Positions 35,017 to 47,912 are shown, numbered from the stretch's first letter. The stretch: 64,000 bases of DNA from Candidatus Bipolaricaulota bacterium (GCA_028278555.1 JANQEA010000077.1:62001-126000), one strand, 5' to 3'. The notes: a model not told the origin generated them from the sequence alone. Numbers and translations: made by a program.

Positions 35017-36183
35017 CTAAATGATCGAGTAAGGATCGACCGCGTCTCTCACAGCGTCACCCATGAAGTTGAATGCAAGCACCGAGACGACGATGAAGAC
35101 CCCCGGAATCAGGATCCACGGGTGCTGCTCAATCGCACCGACGTTCGTCGCGGCGTTCAGCAGCGCTCCCCAGCTTGTCATCGGCTCCTGGATTCCGTAG
35201 CCGAGGAAGCTGAGCGCCGCCTCGGTCAGCATCATTCCAGGAATTGTCAGCGTTGCGTTGACGATCAGGTAGCTCGTCACGTTCGGGGTGATATGGCGGA
35301 TGATGACGCGCATGTCGCTCGCGCCGGCCGCTCGCGCTGAGGTGACGAAATCCATCTCACGGATGGCGAGAACCTGCCCGCGGATGACGCGGGCAAACCC
35401 GCCCCATGCAGTGATTGCAAACGCGACGATCATCCCGAGAAAGACCATCCCCGCTGAGAGGCCGAATCCACGCAACGCGGCGCCCATCGCCATGAGGATC
35501 GGGAGGGCCGGGATCGCCAGCATCACCTCGCAGGCGCGTTGGATGAACATGTCGATCCCGCCGCCGTAGTAGCCGGAGAGGCCGCCCAAGACAATCCCGA
35601 TCGGGAAAACGCAGAGGATGACCAACGGTCCGACCGAGAGTGAAACCCAACTGCCGATCAAACATCGTGAGAAGAGATCACGCCCTAAGTGATCGGTCCC
35701 GAGGAGGAACAGTTGGGCAATCGATCCGTCCTCGGCGTGGGCTCCGAACAGGTGAACGTTCGTCGGAATGAATCCGAATAGGGTGTACTCCGCTTCCCCA
35801 CGGACGAAGAACCGAACGTAGTACTTCTTGCTCGTGTCCTCGACGTACGTCACTTTGTACGTCGTTCGATCGAGCGTCCGCTCCGTCCGGTAGATATACG
35901 GACGCGACAGCGACCCATCCTCGTCGCGGAAGTGGACCGTCGACGGTGGCGAGTACGGGTAATTCCGGTACTGCTTCCCGTAAGAGTACGGGCCGATGAA
36001 CTCGGCGAAGACCGCCAAGAAGATGAAGAGAAGGATGAGCGCCGTGCCAACGTTCCCGACGCGATGGCGCTTGAATGCACGCCAGATCATCTCCCCTTGG
36101 GAACGACTGACGAACTCCTTCGGAGCACCCTCAGTGGTGTCGAACTCCGGTTCTTTCGGTTTACGACGTAGCCATCGTGCCAT
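35017..36183 (-). CDS. ABC transporter permease, OppC/DppC type
   Basis: A 388-residue inner-membrane permease of the peptide/nickel family, with the coupling signature EMDFVTSARAAGASDMRVIIRHITPN (EAA loop). It is about 80 residues longer than typical OppC. After the first helix there is an extracytoplasmic insertion (about residues 70-150, YSYGKQYRNYPYSPPSTVHF and onward) that could touch the binding protein. It lies downstream of oppB and oppA in the same operon; the ATPase subunits OppD and OppF are missing and must be encoded elsewhere. Confidence 0.9.
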   Translation of the reverse strand: MARWLRRKPKEPEFDTTEGAPKEFVSRSQGEMIWRAFKRHRVGNVGTALILLFIFLAVFAEFIGPYSYGKQYRNYPYSPPSTVHFRDEDGSLSRPYIYRTERTLDRTTYKVTYVEDTSKKYYVRFFVRGEAEYTLFGFIPTNVHLFGAHAEDGSIAQLFLLGTDHLGRDLFSRCLIGSWVSLSVGPLVILCVFPIGIVLGGLSGYYGGGIDMFIQRACEVMLAIPALPILMAMGAALRGFGLSAGMVFLGMIVAFAITAWGGFARVIRGQVLAIREMDFVTSARAAGASDMRVIIRHITPNVTSYLIVNATLTIPGMMLTEAALSFLGYGIQEPMTSWGALLNAATNVGAIEQHPWILIPGVFIVVSVLAFNFMGDAVRDAVDPYSII

Positions 36184-36214
36184 CGTTGATCTTCGATCTC
36201 CTTTGCTTCCGCGC

Positions 36215-37204
36215 TCAGTCGTAGCGGATCCGCGGATCGACCCATGCGAGGAGGAAGTCCGCGATGACGTTACCGATCAGCAAGAACAGGCTGAAGAACA
36301 GCAAGCCCCCCATGATCACCGGCTCGTCCTGTCGCTGTAGCGCAGCGAAGTACGCGCGCCCAACCGTCGGAATGTTGAGGACGATCGCCGTGATCACCGA
36401 GCCGCCGACCAACCCGGGAAGAGACAGGCCGAGGACCGTCACCAGTGGATTGATCGCATTGCGGACGGCGTGCTTGTAGATGACGACCCGTTCCTTCAGC
36501 CCCTTCGACCGGGCCGTCTGAACGTAGGGAAGCGTCAGCGTGTCCAAGAGGTTGCCCCGCATCAGGCGAATCAGTCCCGCCATACCGCCCGTCCCGATCA
36601 CGACCCAGATCGGCCATAGGTGCCACAAGTAGTTGCCGATTTTTGCCAGCGACATCGGTGCATCGAAGTAGCGAGTGTCGAGCAGGCCGCCGACTCCGAG
36701 ACCGTAGTCGCCAACCCGGAAGATCACGACGAGCAACCACAAGAGGACCAGCGCAAAGAAGAAGTTCGGGATCGAGAGCCCCAAGAATCCGAAGAACGTC
36801 ACCACGTGGTCGCTCGGCTTGTATTGGTGGGTCGCGGAGTAGATGCCGATGGGGATCGCGATGATCCACGTAAGAACCAGGGTCGTTGTCGCAATGATGA
36901 CCGTCCACATCAATCGGCTTCCGAAGAACAGCGTCTTGAACACGGGCATTCGTGTATCGAACGACGTGCCGAAATCGCCCTGAACGACATTCTTCAGCCA
37001 GAACCAATACTGAACGATGAACGGCCTGTCGAGACCGTACCTGGCGATCTGCTGGTTCAGCGTCTCCTCGGTGATCTGTGGGTTCATCCGCGCCGTCGTC
37101 AGGTAGTCCCCAGGCATGAGCTTGATCAGGCTGAAGGAGATCAACGAGACGACGAGGAGGAGCGGGATCATGTACAACGTCCGTCGGATAATGTATGTGA
37201 GCAT
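36215..37204 (-). CDS. ABC transporter permease, OppB/DppB type
   Basis: A 329-residue permease with six helices. The N-terminal MLTYIIRRTLYMIPLLLVVSLISF is the family hallmark, and the EAA loop is YVQTARSKGLKERVVIYKHAVRN. It partners with the OppC-type permease 31 nt downstream. Two strong hairpins separate it from oppA, which would lower its expression relative to the binding protein. Substrate: oligopeptides or, as often in thermophilic anaerobes, oligosaccharides; the sequence does not decide. Confidence 0.93.
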   Translation of the reverse strand: MLTYIIRRTLYMIPLLLVVSLISFSLIKLMPGDYLTTARMNPQITEETLNQQIARYGLDRPFIVQYWFWLKNVVQGDFGTSFDTRMPVFKTLFFGSRLMWTVIIATTTLVLTWIIAIPIGIYSATHQYKPSDHVVTFFGFLGLSIPNFFFALVLLWLLVVIFRVGDYGLGVGGLLDTRYFDAPMSLAKIGNYLWHLWPIWVVIGTGGMAGLIRLMRGNLLDTLTLPYVQTARSKGLKERVVIYKHAVRNAINPLVTVLGLSLPGLVGGSVITAIVLNIPTVGRAYFAALQRQDEPVIMGGLLFFSLFLLIGNVIADFLLAWVDPRIRYD

Positions 37205-37224
37205 GGTCTACCTTCCGGTTCCTG

Positions 37225-37285
37225 CCCCGCTAGGCGGGGAAGAAGATGGGGTGCGGCGCGGGGCGTAGCCCCGTGCCGCATCCCC
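37225..37285 (-). promoter_or_regulatory. two hairpins between oppA and oppB
   Basis: 37225-37239: CCCCGC-TAG-GCGGGG. 37248-37285: a 17-bp stem of GGGGTGCGGCGCGGGGC type around a GTA loop, with one bulge and one wobble pair. No T tract follows, so it is probably an attenuator or mRNA-stabilising element that keeps oppA mRNA in excess over the permeases. Confidence 0.7.
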
Positions 37286-37301
37286 AAGTAAGGCTCAGTT
37301 T

Positions 37302-39122
37302 CTACGACTTATCGAAACAGAGCTCCGTCAGCAGACCGTTGTTCCCGCCAGGCGTCGACGTCGGGCTCGCCAGGTGCGCGTTTCCGACCTTGTCGTAGCG
37401 CGCGTAGTTAAACGTCTGTTGGCAGAGGTAGACGTAACCCAGCTGGTGCGCCAGCAGCTGCTGGTACTCCTTGTAGTACGCGAACGCGTCATCAAGGTTG
37501 AACGTGTTCGCGCCAAGGTTGAGCAGCTCATCGATCCGCAGATCGACCTCGTCCGGATCCTCGCACGCCGAGAAACGATAGGCGTGAAGGGCACCGCAGG
37601 AACGATAGACGTTCTTTCCGCTGTTCGGCTCATCCCCGCCCGTCAGTCCGAGCTGGATGATGTCGCCGGTCGAAGAGAACAGCTGGCCGACGAGCGTGTT
37701 GAAGTCGACGACCTGGAAGTTCGTGTTCAGACCAGCTTCGCGGAAGTCGTCCTGGATGATCAGACAGTACGCAATGCGGACTGTGTTGTCGTTGGCGTTG
37801 ATCTCGATCGTCAGCGGGTCACCGCTCGGGAGATCGCGCCATCCGTCGCCATCCGCATCGACCACGCCGAGCGCGTCGAGCTTGCTCGCCGCCAGCGCCG
37901 GGTCGTACTCGAACCACACAGCGTCGGCTTCGGTGATCGGGCCACCGTAGAAGTCACGGCCGCCGTAGAACGGCGAAGGAACGCTGATCGGGCTCCACTG
38001 CGCCGTACCCAGCCCGTTCAGGACGTTCTGCACCATCGTGTCCTTGTCGAGCAGGTGTGCCAGCGCCTCACGGAACTCGACGTTCCGGTAGAGCTCACGC
38101 TTCTCCTCGTTGGTGCCATCCGGGAGACCGACGTCCTGGTTGATCATGATCCAGGTCGTCCCGTAGGTCGCCTTGTCGGTGATGTCCACCGTGTAACCCT
38201 TGGCCGGACCTTCGGGGAGCAGAATCGGGATGTCCTCGGGGCGGAGAGCGTACACGTCGATCTCGCCGTTGCGGAACTTCAGCATCGACACGTCCTGGTT
38301 CGACACAATGAGGCTGACGAACTTGTCGTAGTACGGAAGCTGGGTTCCGGCGTTGTCGTACCCGTAGTAGTAGGGGTTGCGCTCCATCGTCACGCTAACG
38401 TTCACTTCGTAGCCGGTGACGACGTACGGGCCGTTGCCGACGAGCTCGCTGAGCGGCGTATCGAGCGTCCACGTCTCGTTGAACGTTCCAGCCGGAACGT
38501 CCGGGTTGAGCTTGTGGACGAACTGCGCCAGCTTGTGCTTCGGCATCAGGTTGAACGTCAGCGAGTTAAGGATCGGGCGATAGATCGTCGACAGCGTGAA
38601 CGTCACGGTGTAGTCGTCGACCTTCTCAAGAATCGGGAACGTCCCGTCAGGAAGGATCTGACCGTCGCGAGCGTTGCAGTCGACATCCTCGTTGAGGATG
38701 ACGTCGTTGTAGGTGAACAGGACGTCGTCCGCCGTGATCGGCGTACCGTCCGACCACATGATCCCTTCGCGGAGGTAGAACGTAAGGACGAGTCCGTCCT
38801 CGGAGATGTCGTACCCCTTCGCGAAGTCGACCACGACCGCACCGCTGATGTGGTCGAGGTTCAGAAGCCCTCGATGCATCAGGTTGGTGTACTGCGTCGT
38901 GCTCGTCTCGTGAGCGGTGTGGTTGTTCCACCCACGCGGATCTTCGATGCTGGCCTCGTAGAGCGTTCCGCCCTGAGTTCCTAGCTCCGCATTCTCGTAC
39001 GGAGTTCCTGCCACGCCGATCGGGAAAACGAGGGCGTCAGCCGGCTGCGCGTCATAGCCCTGCCCGAAGACGGCTAGCGAGGAGACGAGAAGCAGCCCCG
39101 CCAGAATCAACGCTTTCTTCAT
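37302..39122 (-). CDS. ABC transporter substrate-binding protein, family 5 (OppA-like)
   Basis: A 606-residue exported solute-binding protein of the SBP_bac_5 family. The signal peptide is MKKALILAGLLLVSSLAVFGQ, without a lipobox Cys. The family signature appears as GLVLTFYLREGIMWSDGTPITADDVLFTYNDV. The ribosome site GGAGGTTCTCT precedes the ATG. It lies 29 nt after the 228-residue gene and is followed by permeases. The length suits oligopeptide or oligosaccharide binding proteins of thermophiles. Confidence 0.93.
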   Translation of the reverse strand: MKKALILAGLLLVSSLAVFGQGYDAQPADALVFPIGVAGTPYENAELGTQGGTLYEASIEDPRGWNNHTAHETSTTQYTNLMHRGLLNLDHISGAVVVDFAKGYDISEDGLVLTFYLREGIMWSDGTPITADDVLFTYNDVILNEDVDCNARDGQILPDGTFPILEKVDDYTVTFTLSTIYRPILNSLTFNLMPKHKLAQFVHKLNPDVPAGTFNETWTLDTPLSELVGNGPYVVTGYEVNVSVTMERNPYYYGYDNAGTQLPYYDKFVSLIVSNQDVSMLKFRNGEIDVYALRPEDIPILLPEGPAKGYTVDITDKATYGTTWIMINQDVGLPDGTNEEKRELYRNVEFREALAHLLDKDTMVQNVLNGLGTAQWSPISVPSPFYGGRDFYGGPITEADAVWFEYDPALAASKLDALGVVDADGDGWRDLPSGDPLTIEINANDNTVRIAYCLIIQDDFREAGLNTNFQVVDFNTLVGQLFSSTGDIIQLGLTGGDEPNSGKNVYRSCGALHAYRFSACEDPDEVDLRIDELLNLGANTFNLDDAFAYYKEYQQLLAHQLGYVYLCQQTFNYARYDKVGNAHLASPTSTPGGNNGLLTELCFDKS

Positions 39123-39151
39123 TAGAGAACCTCCTTCGTTACTGCTTACCT

Positions 39152-39838
39152 CTAGAGCCCGAACAGATACGCCAGGTACCCTTGGTAGGCAAGTGCCAGT
39201 TCCGGATAGACCTGCGTGACCGCCAAGATCTCCACGCTAACTTCAGTGATCGTCAACGGCTGGGTCGTGATCCAGAACGCAGTGAGTGCAGTGGCAGCAG
39301 CAACTCGCAGCCCGAGGCTCTCGCCGTTCTTCACCAGCTCGAGCAGCTCATCTTCCGTCTTGGCGCCGAGCGGGGAGCCGGGGACGTAGAAACCTCCAAG
39401 CGCAGTTCCGGCGGCAATCGCCAGGGTATCCGCCTCGACCGTGAGGAGATACTCCTCGACGAGCGACGGCTTCTTGAACTGGGCCCGGTTCTTGAAGTAC
39501 CACATGTCGGCCGCATCCTGATCTCCGGCTTTCGCCAGCTCGAGCAACGCATCGTCATCCATCTCGTAGAGCTCAAGCTCTCGCCCGGTGACGATGAACA
39601 GTGCCCGTTCCGCCGCATACCGGATTCCGGGTGTCAGGCCGTTTGCCGCCAGGTTTTCCAGCTCTTCCACCGTCTTGAGGGTGTATTCGCCGACCAACGC
39701 CATTCCGGCCGCCAGACTGATTTCGTCGATCAGCTCGTTCTTGATGACGTCATTCACGTCAACGGCGAGCCCGATCAAGGAAACCATGACAACCGCGCAA
39801 GTCGCTAGCCCTAGTGCCCGAAGGCCATTACGCTTCAT
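39152..39838 (-). CDS. exported HEAT-like repeat protein leading the opp operon
   Basis: A 228-residue protein with a signal peptide (GLATCAVVMVSLIGLAV) and helical repeats: EELENLAANGLTPGIRYAAERAL, ALLELAKAGDQDAADMWY, DELLELVKNGESLGLRVAAATAL. The repeats resemble degenerate HEAT/Sel1-like pairs. I recognise no family. It is the first gene behind a near-consensus promoter and lies 29 nt before oppA, so it may be a periplasmic accessory factor of the transporter. That role is inferred from position only. A clear AAGGAGG ribosome site precedes the start. Confidence 0.7.
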   Translation of the reverse strand: MKRNGLRALGLATCAVVMVSLIGLAVDVNDVIKNELIDEISLAAGMALVGEYTLKTVEELENLAANGLTPGIRYAAERALFIVTGRELELYEMDDDALLELAKAGDQDAADMWYFKNRAQFKKPSLVEEYLLTVEADTLAIAAGTALGGFYVPGSPLGAKTEDELLELVKNGESLGLRVAAATALTAFWITTQPLTITEVSVEILAVTQVYPELALAYQGYLAYLFGL

Positions 39839-39952
39839 TATTTAACCTCCTTGTGCTCTTGCCCGAACGATGATAGGCACTCCTTCTACTCGTGAACCAC
39901 CTCCCAGGCAGAGCTTGATCTAGTGTGGAAAGGCATACTCGCCTGAAAAGCC

Positions 39953-39981
39953 AGTATACAGATCGTTTCCGCCACTGTCAA
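39953..39981 (-). promoter_or_regulatory. promoter of the opp operon
   Basis: On the minus strand: TTGACA (39976-39981), 17-nt spacer, TATACT (39953-39958). This near-consensus sigma-70 promoter gives a leader of about 105 nt before the first gene. Confidence 0.8.
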
Positions 39982-39995
39982 TCCTCTCGATTCTC

Positions 39996-41801
39996 TCAAT
40001 CACAAACCAGAACAGAATTCAGCAATGATTGCTCGATCTCGCGTTTCGACGTGTCAGCCAGCTCCGACAGTGCACTATCGAGTGACATCGCGCCGCCGAG
40101 ACGCGCCGTCTCGCGCCAGAGAGCGTGGATCAACTCGAAGCCCTCCGTCTCCAAGAGATACCGGATCATCAATCCTGTTTGCGTCTCGAACAGATGCGGA
40201 GTTGCTCCGCCGAATCCCAGTTGCCAGAGAGGTGTCCAGGATCCTGCGTCGAGAATCTCACATCCTGCTTGGACAAGGTCCTCGTACTCCGTCGTTAGTG
40301 CCGTCGCAAGACCGGTTCGCAGCTGATTCGACGCCGTGGAGATCTCAAAGATGTACGAAGGGAGCGTCGCTGCGAGAATCGCTCCGATCTCCCCTCCTGC
40401 AACGACGTGCCAGGTCGTGCGATACGTGTCGACATGCGGCGTCAGGAGCCTGCCGACATCTCGATCGGCTTTGTCCTCGTAGACGAAGATCGTGACCCGT
40501 TTCGGGAGCCGATCCGGATCGATCCCGAGCTCCGTTGCGGTCCACGTCAACACGGCTTGTGCTTCGCCGAGATACCCAGTCAGATCCCCGATCGAGGGGC
40601 TTCCGAAGATATAGACTCCGTCATCCTCCGCGCGCCCCCATCCACGAAACAGGTTCGCCCAATCGACCGGCTGGCCCGTGGCCCAACTCTGCGCTTCGAT
40701 CCACTCGACAGCCTCCTCGAACTCGCCGATCGCGAGTGCACACCGAACCGCCAGGAACGCTTCCTCGTCGTTCACCTCGCGGGCACGCCACGCACTCGTC
40801 AGACGGTGGGCTTCCTCGAACTCCCCCGCCTCGAACGAGTACAGCGCGCGATAGTAGTCGTATTCCGCCGAAGCGCCGCCGACTTGCGAGGCGTATTCCA
40901 GCCACTCCTGGCTCAGTCCGTCGATCGATCCACAGACGAGCCGACCGAAGATCGCTTGAGAGGTTCCCGGCCCCCAGACCGACTTGAGGACGTCGATCCC
41001 TCCGTTGCAGTCGATCAGATACTGTATCAGTGAGGCCGCCTGCAGAGATGCCAGGTCCTCTTGCGCGCCGAGACCTCCCCCCTCGCTGAAGAACGAGTAG
41101 AAGACCGCGACCCCCTCCAACGAGCCGAGCGCCATCCGCGCCGAGTAAGGCGAGCCGAACTGCTGGAATAGCGTCGGAGCGAAGTGGCCAGCTGCATCCA
41201 GCTGCAGGAGTTCCTCGAACGAGTACCGAAGACGTTCGGGCGCTGCAGCGACAGCGGAGTGGAAGCTCCGGTCGGGCTCGGCCACGACCATCGTCGTTCC
41301 GGCGTAAAGGAGCTGCGAGAAGCACTCGCCCCAGCCGAACGCAAGAACGAACTCGGCCAACCGGGCATACGGATCCTCTCCGGCAAGCAGATCGACAACC
41401 GAATAAAACGTGTACGTTGCATTCAGCGACTTCCGCCGGACGATGCTCATCTGCATCTGCCCGGGGTTGTCGTGGAGCATGACATCGATCGGCATTGGAA
41501 TCTGTGAGGGATCGACCTCCAGACGATCGACAAGGTCGTCGAGTGACTCCTCCAGCCGAGCGAGCAGATCAGTGTACCGCTCCCGCTCGGAAGAGCCTTC
41601 GTGATACCAGACGTTGAACCGGTCGCCGCGAACTTCATAGATATCCCGCGTCTCCACCGACATCTGCGGTTGAATGACGTAGTTGATGAGGATTACGAAG
41701 ATCAGCGCTCCGAGTCCACCGAGGATGAGGCCACCGATCGTCATCACCCAAGGCTTCCGAAGGCACGCGATAATTCCCTTCCGATCAGCCTTTGGGGTCA
41801 T
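39996..41801 (-). CDS. membrane-anchored protein resembling catalytically dead gluzincins
   Basis: A 601-residue protein with a single N-terminal transmembrane helix (about residues 18-42) and a large external part. Two segments (DRFNVWYHEGSSERERYTDLLARLEESLDDL near 55, and a similar VYIFG...TATELGIDPDRLPKRVTIFVYEDKADRD near 395) look like repeats of the opening of peptidase-MA-like (gluzincin) domains. Neither is followed by HEXXH; the expected positions read EFVLAFGWGECFSQLL and PSYIFEISTASNQLRTGL. It is thus probably a non-enzymatic scaffold derived from two protease domains. The start is almost leaderless relative to its promoter. Confidence 0.65.
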   Translation of the reverse strand: MTPKADRKGIIACLRKPWVMTIGGLILGGLGALIFVILINYVIQPQMSVETRDIYEVRGDRFNVWYHEGSSERERYTDLLARLEESLDDLVDRLEVDPSQIPMPIDVMLHDNPGQMQMSIVRRKSLNATYTFYSVVDLLAGEDPYARLAEFVLAFGWGECFSQLLYAGTTMVVAEPDRSFHSAVAAAPERLRYSFEELLQLDAAGHFAPTLFQQFGSPYSARMALGSLEGVAVFYSFFSEGGGLGAQEDLASLQAASLIQYLIDCNGGIDVLKSVWGPGTSQAIFGRLVCGSIDGLSQEWLEYASQVGGASAEYDYYRALYSFEAGEFEEAHRLTSAWRAREVNDEEAFLAVRCALAIGEFEEAVEWIEAQSWATGQPVDWANLFRGWGRAEDDGVYIFGSPSIGDLTGYLGEAQAVLTWTATELGIDPDRLPKRVTIFVYEDKADRDVGRLLTPHVDTYRTTWHVVAGGEIGAILAATLPSYIFEISTASNQLRTGLATALTTEYEDLVQAGCEILDAGSWTPLWQLGFGGATPHLFETQTGLMIRYLLETEGFELIHALWRETARLGGAMSLDSALSELADTSKREIEQSLLNSVLVCD

Positions 41802-41810
41802 CGTTCGATC

Positions 41811-41839
41811 ATTGTAGCGAGCGCTCTGTACCGGCGCAA
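41811..41839 (-). promoter_or_regulatory. promoter of the 601-residue gene, nearly leaderless
   Basis: On the minus strand: TTGCGC (41834-41839), 17-nt spacer, TACAAT (41811-41816), with the ATG only 9 nt beyond the -10 box. Confidence 0.55.
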
Positions 41840-41907
41840 TCGTTCGGGCCGGCCTTCACACCCCGCCCACATCATCTCCACATGAAGCCCACAGAAGCGA
41901 CCAGCGA

Positions 41908-41936
41908 TTGACACGGGGAAACGCCCACAATATACT
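41908..41936 (+). promoter_or_regulatory. promoter of spoVS-argS-ftsY
   Basis: TTGACA (41908-41913), 17-nt spacer, TATACT (41931-41936); spoVS starts 45 nt beyond the -10. Confidence 0.8.
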
Positions 41937-41980
41937 GGTTATGCTGCTTTGCATCAGTCCGAAGGCGCTGGAGGAGGGAG

Positions 41981-42241
41981 ATGGAGATCCTGAAGGTTGC
42001 GTCCCGGTCGAACCCCAACTCTGTCTCCGGCGCGATTGCCGGCGCTCTCGAGCAGCACGGCGTCGTCGAGCTTCATGCGGTCGGCGCCGGAGCCGTCAAC
42101 CAAACCGTCAAGGCAATCGCGATCGCCCGCCGGCTGATCGAAGAGGAAGCATCACCCGACATCAAGGTGATTCCCGGCTTCATGGAGCTTGAAATCGGCG
42201 GCCAGAAGAAGACGGGAATCCGCTTCGTCGTCGAGAAGTAG
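41981..42241 (+). CDS. spoVS: stage V sporulation protein S family (SpoVS)
   Basis: An 86-residue Alba-like nucleic-acid-binding protein: MEILKVASRSNPNSVSGAIA, AVGAGAVNQTVKAIAIARR, and the closing EIGGQKKTGIRFVVEK are nearly canonical. It begins behind GGAGGAGGGAG. SpoVS homologues occur in many non-sporulating lineages (Thermotogota, Deinococcota and candidate phyla), so this does not imply sporulation. It is the first gene from a strong promoter, upstream of argS. Confidence 0.95.
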   Translation: MEILKVASRSNPNSVSGAIAGALEQHGVVELHAVGAGAVNQTVKAIAIARRLIEEEASPDIKVIPGFMELEIGGQKKTGIRFVVEK

Positions 42242-42265
42242 CAGCCGGCGGCGTACCATCTGAGC

Positions 42266-43987
42266 ATGTCATCGTATCGGAGCACGTACCTTGAGGATTT
42301 CGTGATCGACCAGATCCTCTCCGCCTATCGCGCCCTCGCGGATTCATCGGACGATCGTTCCGTCGATGTCCGCCAGAACGATCGCCCGGAGCACGGCGAT
42401 TACTCGACCAACCTGGCCATGGTCGAGGCGAGCAAGCGCGGCGTCGCTCCGCGCGCATTGGCCGAGCAGCTGATTCAGAACCTCTCGGCATCGCTGCCGG
42501 AGGAGGACATCGCGAAGTGGGAGGTCGCCGGACCGGGATTTATCAACGTGCACCTGACGCCACATCGGATTCAGCAGGCACTCCGAGCGATCCTCGCTGA
42601 GGCCGAAAGCTACGGAAGACAGGCACTCGGCGTAGGAACGAGGCTGCAAGTCGAATTTGTCAGCTCGAATCCGACCGGCCCGTTGACCGTCGGCCACGGC
42701 AGGCAGGCGGTTCTCGGAGACGTCCTCGCGATCCTCTACGACTGGCTCGGATACGACGTTCACCGCGAGTACTATTTCAATGACGAGGGACGACAGATCA
42801 TTCTACTCACTGATTCCAACGCAGAATGGATCCTCAACGAGAAGTACGGAAAGGAGCCGGAGATCCCGGAAGGAGGCTATCAGGGCGAGTACATGAAGGA
42901 TGTGGCAAGCGGGACTATCGACGCGAACGAACACATCCGGCAGGGTATCGAAGCCCTCAAGGCAGAGAAGCCAGCAGATGCGTCACGGCAGGACCTTTAC
43001 GCGCACGTCAAGCTTGAAGTCATTCGAGATGAGACGGTCCAATTCATCGTCCGGAGAATCAAGCAAGATCTCGAGCACCTCGGTGTTCGATTCGACACCT
43101 GGTTCAGCGAGGCGACGCTCCACCGTTCCGGCGAAGTCGATGCCGCGCTCGAGATACTTCGTGAACGGAATGCCGCCTACGAAGAAGACGGGGCCGTCTG
43201 GCTGCGGGCCGAGGAGCACGGCGGCGCCAAGGATTCGGTGCTGATCCGTAGCGACGGCACGCCGACGTATCTGATGGTCGACATCGCGTATCACATCAAC
43301 AAGCACCATCGTGGTTTCGAACGCGTCGTCAACGTCCAGGGGGCCGATCACCACGCCGAGCAGACCTGCGTGAAGGCCGCCCTTCGGATCCTCGGCTATC
43401 CAGAGACGTTCCTCGACTACGCCGTCCACCAGTTCGTCAGCCTGAAGGAGAAGGGCGAGGTCTTGAAGATGTCGACACGGGCCGGCCGCTTCGTCACCCT
43501 CCGCGAGTTGATCGACGAACTCGGCAGGAACATCGTCCGCTACTTCATGATCTCGCGGAAGCCCGAGGCGCACCTCGATTTCGACCTCGATCTGGCCCGC
43601 GCCGAATCGCTTGACAACCCGGCGACCTACGTCCAATACGCGCACACGAGGATCGCATCGATCTTCCGAAAGGCCGAGACCCCAGAGATCGAATGGGCCG
43701 ACGTCGACCTCGCGCCGCTCGTCGAGCCGGAGGAGCTCGAGTTGATCAAGAAGCTCGATCGATTCCCTGCAATACTCCGAACTGCGGCCGACGATTTCGC
43801 TCCGCACCTTCTCGCCGAGTATGCGCTCGATCTCTCCAGGTCGTTCCACGCCTACTACGACAAGCATCGGATCCTCACCGACGACGAAGGGCTCACCCGT
43901 GCCCGGCTCGCCCTCCTCCGAGCGCTGCAGACAAGCCTCCGGAGTTCGCTCGACATCCTCGGAATGGACGCTCCGGTGGAGATGTAA
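42266..43987 (+). CDS. argS: arginyl-tRNA synthetase
   Basis: A 573-residue class I synthetase. The HIGH motif is in [23 protein letters not shown]. The KMSKS loop reads [14 protein letters not shown]. The ArgRS N-terminal additional domain and the C-terminal DALR anticodon-binding domain ([17 protein letters not shown] onward) are present. The ATG at 42266 has no clear ribosome site, whereas a GTG at 42302 has GAGG 5 nt before it, so the protein may be 12 residues shorter. It shares one base with the ftsY start. Confidence 0.95.
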   Translation: MSSYRSTYLEDFVIDQILSAYRALADSSDDRSVDVRQNDRPEHGDYSTNLAMVEASKRGVAPRALAEQLIQNLSASLPEEDIAKWEVAGPGFINVHLTPHRIQQALRAILAEAESYGRQALGVGTRLQVEFVSSNPTGPLTVGHGRQAVLGDVLAILYDWLGYDVHREYYFNDEGRQIILLTDSNAEWILNEKYGKEPEIPEGGYQGEYMKDVASGTIDANEHIRQGIEALKAEKPADASRQDLYAHVKLEVIRDETVQFIVRRIKQDLEHLGVRFDTWFSEATLHRSGEVDAALEILRERNAAYEEDGAVWLRAEEHGGAKDSVLIRSDGTPTYLMVDIAYHINKHHRGFERVVNVQGADHHAEQTCVKAALRILGYPETFLDYAVHQFVSLKEKGEVLKMSTRAGRFVTLRELIDELGRNIVRYFMISRKPEAHLDFDLDLARAESLDNPATYVQYAHTRIASIFRKAETPEIEWADVDLAPLVEPEELELIKKLDRFPAILRTAADDFAPHLLAEYALDLSRSFHAYYDKHRILTDDEGLTRARLALLRALQTSLRSSLDILGMDAPVEM

Positions 43988-44898
43988 TGGCCTGGATCGA
44001 TCGATTACGCGCAGGGCTGAAGAAGACGCGATCCGGACTGACCGAGCCCCTCGGAAGGATCCTGACCGGCAGGAAGACCCTGACCGACGAAGAGATCGAG
44101 CAGCTGGAAGAAGTGCTCATCCAAGGGGACGTGGGGACCGGACTGGCGATCGAACTGGTCGAACAGCTCTCCGACGAGACCCGCCGAAGCGATGATCGAG
44201 ATCTCCTCGACAGCTTGGCGGACGGGATCCGCGATCGACTGGCCGGATGCGAGCGGCCGTTCGCATTGCGTGACGACGGTGGCCCGACCGTCGTCCTCGT
44301 CGCCGGCGTCAACGGAACCGGAAAGACGACGACGATCGCCAAGATCGCCGCCCACCTCCGCGAGCAGACGCCCGACCTTCCGATCACCTTCGCCGCCGCC
44401 GATACATTTCGCGCCGCGGCGATCGACCAGCTCGGGATCTGGGCCGACCGGATCGGCGCGGATCTGATCAAGCACCGGCCGGGAGGGGATCCCTCCGCCG
44501 TCGCGTTCGACGCCGTCGATCACGCAATCCGCACCGGCGGCGCGCTCTTCATCGACACCGCCGGACGCCTCCAAACGAAGCACAACCTGATGGAGGAGCT
44601 GAAGAAGATCGAGCGGACGGTAGGGAAGAAGCTCGGGCGCGGTTCGGACGAACGGCTCCTTGTGCTCGACGCGACCACCGGCCAAAATGGAATCTCGCAG
44701 GCAGAGCGCTTCCACGATGCGATCGATCTGACCGGAATCGTCCTCACGAAACTCGATGGAACGGCGAAGGGCGGCGGAGTCCTGGCGATCTGGGATGCGC
44801 TGAGGATTCCGCTGATGTTCGTCGGTGTCGGCGAGGCGGCCGACGACCTGCACGCGTTCTCGGCAGAGGAGTTTGTCGAGGCGCTCTTCACGACATAG
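43987..44898 (+). CDS. ftsY: signal recognition particle receptor FtsY
   Basis: A 303-residue GTPase that receives SRP-ribosome complexes at the membrane. The NG domain is complete: [15 protein letters not shown] (P loop), [30 protein letters not shown]. The acidic A domain typical of E. coli is nearly absent, leaving only a short basic amphipathic N terminus ([16 protein letters not shown]) for membrane contact, as in many thermophiles. The ATG at 43987 overlaps the argS stop; the frame extends upstream inside argS without support. Confidence 0.95.
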   Translation: MAWIDRLRAGLKKTRSGLTEPLGRILTGRKTLTDEEIEQLEEVLIQGDVGTGLAIELVEQLSDETRRSDDRDLLDSLADGIRDRLAGCERPFALRDDGGPTVVLVAGVNGTGKTTTIAKIAAHLREQTPDLPITFAAADTFRAAAIDQLGIWADRIGADLIKHRPGGDPSAVAFDAVDHAIRTGGALFIDTAGRLQTKHNLMEELKKIERTVGKKLGRGSDERLLVLDATTGQNGISQAERFHDAIDLTGIVLTKLDGTAKGGGVLAIWDALRIPLMFVGVGEAADDLHAFSAEEFVEALFTT

Positions 44899-44932
44899 CG
44901 GAGACAGAGGGAACGACACGGAGGTCAAACGA

Positions 44933-47710
<2,778 letters not shown>

Positions 47711-47912
47711 CCGGAGCTGCTAGAAAAGCCCAGCGCGAGCGTCGTCTTCTTGAGCAATCGCGGGATATGTCGCGCGGTCGCTGGCGGCATCGGACCGTCA
47801 GTCGGGCGAGAAGTGAATCCTAGCCCTGAATCGGAGTTAACGGTAAGCCTGTGCCACAGGTTCAGTTAGGGCAGTATGGCAAGCAATCCTCCCAGCCTCC
47901 CAAGTACCACGG

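Noticed and set aside
41981..42241. SpoVS as evidence that the organism forms spores
   Set aside because: SpoVS homologues are widespread in non-sporulating lineages, and no other sporulation gene is present here.
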